From Planctomycetota bacterium (GTDB lineage: Bacteria > Planctomycetota > Planctomycetia > Pirellulales > Pirellulaceae), in contig JAPLNI010000057.1 of assembly GCA_026692865.1 (NCBI GenBank), positions 351,773 through 415,772 of the forward strand: a DNA stretch of 64,000 bases, given 5' to 3'. Position numbers and translations under genes: made by a program. The notes beneath the pieces are model-generated. The model did no database searches and had not been told where the DNA came from. It saw only the letters and a list, made by a program, of their open reading frames with translations. Positions 61,006 through 64,000 of this stretch are shown piece after piece (the first letter of the stretch is position 1; every line of letters starts with the position of its first letter).

Positions 61006-62379
61006 GTGCCAGACATTTCTAAGTTGCGTGCGTCTTTGGGTGTGTTCTTGTTTTGTGCAAGTTTGAACGCTCAAGACAGTAATCCGGTGCCGCCTGTAGA
61101 ACCACCCGTCTCGGTCGACAAATCTGAAACGAAGCAAGTAACTGTAGTAGCAACGAGTCAAACCGCCGATGGAGCTACCAGTGCTGACAAAGCCTGGGTA
61201 AATCGGACATGCCGTATCTTGGAAATTGGGAACGAAGTTCGCACAACGAACGAAGAACGGACGAAAGCCTACAAGGAATTAGAGTTACTGAAGCCAAGAG
61301 ATAACGACGACGCTCGTCTAAGCTTCGCTTTTCTTCTAGTTGCTATGCTCGAGAAACAGTATCCTCAAGCCCAAGCCCGCGCAATGGAGATGCTTAAAAG
61401 CGACTCGTACTTTGTCCCGGCGCGAGTTGCAAATGCGAGAATGCTTCTCATTGCGGATAAGAAGCTATCCGCGATCGCTGAGCTTGAATCGTTAGCCAAA
61501 GGACTCGGGTCGCCCTCTACAATTGTCTCGCAAGATCAACTGATTGCAGCCGCTTCATTTTTAGGTCTTGCTGTCGGATACCTCGAAGGCCCTGCTAAGG
61601 AATCGGTAAAGTCGACAAGTCTCAAAGCGTTGATTGCCGTTGCAGAGAAGATCCCAAGTTCGCTTCTAGAAGTGTTTTCGCAATCGCGTGCTTTGGTTGG
61701 CGAGGAGTATCAAGTACTCATGGAGAAAGGTGAAGAAGCCCTGAACGAGCTTCGCACGACATCGGCACAGAAGGCAGACGAAATGCGAGCCCAGTTAGAA
61801 GCGTCGAAAGAGCAAACAATGAAAGAGGTCGAAGCGACGAAACAACGACTGGAGTCAAATTTCACCCAATCACAATCGGCGTGGAATTCTGCATGGTCTC
61901 AAAGCCAAGCAATTTCGCGCAGCGTCAATTCGCTCCAGACGCAGCAATCACAATTCATCACAAGCCTGTCGTTACTTAGGCCGCCGCGAATCGACGAGAA
62001 CGGCAACGTCGATCGTAACGACGAACTTCGTTATCTCGGTGAAAAACGCAGGATAGATAATGCTATTTTCAATCTCGACACTCAAATCAATCAGCTCTCA
62101 CTCCAATACGATCAAGTTCAAAGGATGGGAATTGCTGCGGAGAATCGAATGAATTTGCTTCGGCAACAAGGGCAACTATTGGGATTGAATTTAAGCTCGC
62201 AGAATGAATCGTTCGCAAAAATGGATCGGATGATTCGTGGTAAAGAAGAAGCCGCAAAGAAAGCCGAGGCGAAAACCTCTGCTGGAAAACTTCGCAAAGC
62301 TCGCTCCTTCAGCACTTACGACGACTTCAATTTCTACAAAGAGCAGTCGATGCTCCTGGAAACGCTACCCAAGTCGTAA
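61006..62379 (+). CDS. Secreted coiled-coil protein of unknown function
   Basis: 457 residues from a GTG with GGAG five bases upstream. Signal peptide LRASLGVFLFCASLNAQ. Residues about 60-200 are helical and TPR-like (ARLSFAFLLVAMLEKQYPQAQARAMEMLKSDSYFVPARVANARMLLIADKKLSAIAELE). Residues about 240-410 form long coiled coils (EEALNELRTTSAQKADEMRAQLEASKEQTMKEVEATKQRLESNFTQSQ, LDTQINQLSLQYDQVQRMG). The basic tail ends FNFYKEQSMLLETLPKS. No enzyme motif. A structural or scaffold role in the envelope is possible. Convergent with the DUF1501 gene. Confidence 0.75.
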   Translation: MPDISKLRASLGVFLFCASLNAQDSNPVPPVEPPVSVDKSETKQVTVVATSQTADGATSADKAWVNRTCRILEIGNEVRTTNEERTKAYKELELLKPRDNDDARLSFAFLLVAMLEKQYPQAQARAMEMLKSDSYFVPARVANARMLLIADKKLSAIAELESLAKGLGSPSTIVSQDQLIAAASFLGLAVGYLEGPAKESVKSTSLKALIAVAEKIPSSLLEVFSQSRALVGEEYQVLMEKGEEALNELRTTSAQKADEMRAQLEASKEQTMKEVEATKQRLESNFTQSQSAWNSAWSQSQAISRSVNSLQTQQSQFITSLSLLRPPRIDENGNVDRNDELRYLGEKRRIDNAIFNLDTQINQLSLQYDQVQRMGIAAENRMNLLRQQGQLLGLNLSSQNESFAKMDRMIRGKEEAAKKAEAKTSAGKLRKARSFSTYDDFNFYKEQSMLLETLPKS

Positions 62380-62408
62380 GTTAACTAGTGGAACAAGGGC
62401 TTTACGCT

Positions 62409-62439
62409 CGTAGCAGATGTCGTAAGCCATCTGAAAAAT
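62409..62439 (-). repeat. 83-bp palindromic element, partial copy 4
   Basis: CGTAGCAGATGTCGTAAG followed by CCATCTGAAAAA matches one end of the element in inverted orientation. The rest of the 83-bp unit is not recognisable further on. Lies between two convergent genes. Confidence 0.65.
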
Positions 62440-62521
62440 ACAAAGTTAGGTTGTGTCACCGGCATTGTAATTTTGCGACCAAAATTGCGGTTGTTGACCC
62501 GGCTCTTTATCCATCCAGAGT

Positions 62522-63988
62522 CTACGAGAATAATTCCGTTACCGCTTGAGCCTTCACCAACTCTCTCGGTTGATTCAAGTGGTTGTAAACTATCGTCTCG
62601 GGGTCGATGCCAAAGGCGTGGTAGATCGACGCTAACAACTGACCAGGATGGACCGGGTTGTCAGTGGGAGCGCTAGCTGTCTTGTCACTCTTACCATGAA
62701 CGTAACCGCGTTTGATTCCGGCCCCAGCCACCACTGCGGTATAACAGTACGGCCAGTGATCACGACCATCTGCTGAATTTCCGTTGCCGCTAGTGCTAAC
62801 ACCCCGTTGCGGCGAACGACCGAACTCGCCGACTGCAACAACCAAGGTGTCTTCAAGCAGTCCGCGTTGATCCATGTCTTCGATAAGAGTCGACAGCCCA
62901 GCATCCAACATGGGAGCGGACTGTGTTTTCATTCGTTGAGTCAAACCGACGTGATGATCCCAGGAGTGGTTGTCACTGTTTGCAACCTTGGGCCATATCA
63001 CTTCGACAACGCGTGTGCCAGCTTCGATTAATCGGCGCGCCAAAAGACAGCTTTGACCGAAAGTATTTCGACCGTATGCGTCCTTCAGAACATCCGGTTC
63101 GCTTGAAAGGTCGAACGCTTCACGTGCACGGCCTGAAGTGATGAGCGACAAGGCTTGGGAGAAGTAAGTATCAAGCTGTTGATCCTTTACGGCCTCATTA
63201 ATCGTTGGCATCTGTTTGTTGATGAGATCGCGTAATGCGGCTCGCCTTTCAAGACGAACAGCAAATACTTCCGGTCGAAGCTGAAGGTCACGGATCTGAA
63301 TACGATCCATCTTTTGCAGATCCATGTCGTCTCCTTCAGGATAAAGCGTGTACGGATCGTATGCTTTACCTAGAAAACCTGCTGATCCACCCTTACCAAC
63401 GACATTGGATTCTTGCAAAGGTCGTGGAAGCATCACAAACGGTAACATGGGGGCATCAGCCGGACGAAGTCGGATAATGTTCGAGCCGAGATTCGGGAAA
63501 TCTTTCGGCGTCGGCGGTTCAAGTTGCCCGGAAGGACTCACTTTATCAGTCGTGTACCCAGTCATCATTTGATAGATTGCAGCCGTATGATTAAATAATC
63601 CATTCGGCGTATAACTCATTGATCGAATCATTGTGAATCGATCATTGACCTTGCTAAGCTTCGGGAGATTCTCGGTGAATTGAATACCAGGAATCTTCGT
63701 CGAGATAGGTTCAAAGGCTGACTTAACATTCTCAGGAACGTTTTCCTTTGGGTCCCACAGATCGATATGGCTTGGCCCTCCTTGCAAGTAGACAAGAACC
63801 AAACGCTTTGCTTTATTCCAGCCGGGACCTCCACCAGTCGTGGAAGCTTGTGCCGCCTGAAGTTGCAACAAGTTCCCTAGGCTCAATCCAGCGATCCCCG
63901 TTCCGCCTACGCGTAGAACATCTCTTCGAGAAACTTGAACACCCGCGTCGCAATTGTCTTTGCCCGGTGCACCAATTATTCGCCACAT
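62522..63988 (-). CDS. DUF1501-domain exported protein (sulfatase-like fold)
   Basis: 488 residues, complete. The ATG has GAGGTG a few bases upstream. The twin-arginine leader [24 protein letters not shown] is at about 19-42. Family blocks: [51 protein letters not shown] at about 62-113, [83 protein letters not shown] and [24 protein letters not shown]1501 proteins are greatly expanded in planctomycetes and share the alkaline phosphatase/sulfatase fold; in many genomes they pair with PSCyt/PSD-domain cytochromes. That partner would lie past the right edge. Confidence 0.93.
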   Translation of the reverse strand: MWRIIGAPGKDNCDAGVQVSRRDVLRVGGTGIAGLSLGNLLQLQAAQASTTGGGPGWNKAKRLVLVYLQGGPSHIDLWDPKENVPENVKSAFEPISTKIPGIQFTENLPKLSKVNDRFTMIRSMSYTPNGLFNHTAAIYQMMTGYTTDKVSPSGQLEPPTPKDFPNLGSNIIRLRPADAPMLPFVMLPRPLQESNVVGKGGSAGFLGKAYDPYTLYPEGDDMDLQKMDRIQIRDLQLRPEVFAVRLERRAALRDLINKQMPTINEAVKDQQLDTYFSQALSLITSGRAREAFDLSSEPDVLKDAYGRNTFGQSCLLARRLIEAGTRVVEVIWPKVANSDNHSWDHHVGLTQRMKTQSAPMLDAGLSTLIEDMDQRGLLEDTLVVAVGEFGRSPQRGVSTSGNGNSADGRDHWPYCYTAVVAGAGIKRGYVHGKSDKTASAPTDNPVHPGQLLASIYHAFGIDPETIVYNHLNQPRELVKAQAVTELFS

Positions 63989-64000
63989 CGCTTCACCTCT

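Overview
The window looks like a piece of chromosome from a planctomycete, most likely of the Pirellulaceae (Rhodopirellula/Pirellula relatives), with moderate GC. The grounds are gene content, not a marker gene: a DUF1501 protein with a twin-arginine leader, Gfo/Idh/MocA oxidoreductases with RR leaders, a large repetitive protein with an LERR-type N-terminal motif, an FHA-GAF-sigma54 activator, a long FliD, a YVTN-propeller/phosphoesterase fusion, and many short palindromic intergenic elements. No rRNA, phage, insertion-sequence transposase or CRISPR array was seen. One tRNA (Ser-GCU) is present.

Layout. 1-2.6 kb: 5' part of a giant repetitive surface/secreted protein on the minus strand, built of 93-residue units. 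2.9-3.5 kb: a small secreted protein. 3.5-12.8 kb: a putative envelope export apparatus. Three tightly packed minus-strand genes encode a GAF-HlyD adaptor, a HlyD adaptor and a PqqD-like/M50 metalloprotease/HlyD fusion. A TolC-like lipoprotein runs divergently, followed by a convergent FHA-GAF-sigma54 activator. 13-15 kb: ECF sigma factor plus overlapping anti-sigma-like membrane protein. 15-30 kb: tRNA-Ser, a Gfo/Idh protein, a U32 RNA-modification-type protein, a membrane protein, YceI, FliD, ferrochelatase, a second Gfo/Idh protein, an orphan THI5/SsuA-like lipoprotein, a methyltransferase and a proline/alanine-rich secreted protein. 31-37 kb: plus-strand run hisF, pilT, a degenerate PilB/GspE-like protein, a UDP-sugar pyrophosphorylase and a HAD phosphatase. 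37-42 kb: a GGDEF plus degenerate HD-GYP protein and sucCD. 42-50 kb: polytopic membrane protein, secreted HEXXH protein, queA, glycosyltransferase, NHL propeller protein. 50-64 kb: serine hydrolase, PAS-AraC regulator, LamG-like secreted protein, DAHP synthase, the tail of a dead DUF1501 gene, propeller-phosphoesterase, alpha/beta hydrolase, M20 amidohydrolase, coiled-coil secreted protein and DUF1501.

How the parts work together. The best candidate for an undescribed system is the 3.5-12.8 kb cluster: periplasmic adaptors and an outer-membrane channel of type I secretion/efflux style, but with a membrane-embedded M50 protease fused to an adaptor where an ABC or RND pump would be expected. 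A large secreted-type repeat protein lies beside it. The pilT pair is a working retraction-type ATPase followed by a paralogue whose Walker A, Walker B and histidine motifs are all lost. Several families of short inverted-repeat elements are scattered through the window. One is inserted in frame into the leader of a HlyD gene, and an 83-bp element occurs in three full-length copies plus one partial copy.

Limits. All assignments come from reading translations and motifs by eye. No database search or structure prediction was run. Start codons were adjusted where a better ATG, Shine-Dalgarno sequence or signal peptide lay inside the longest frame.
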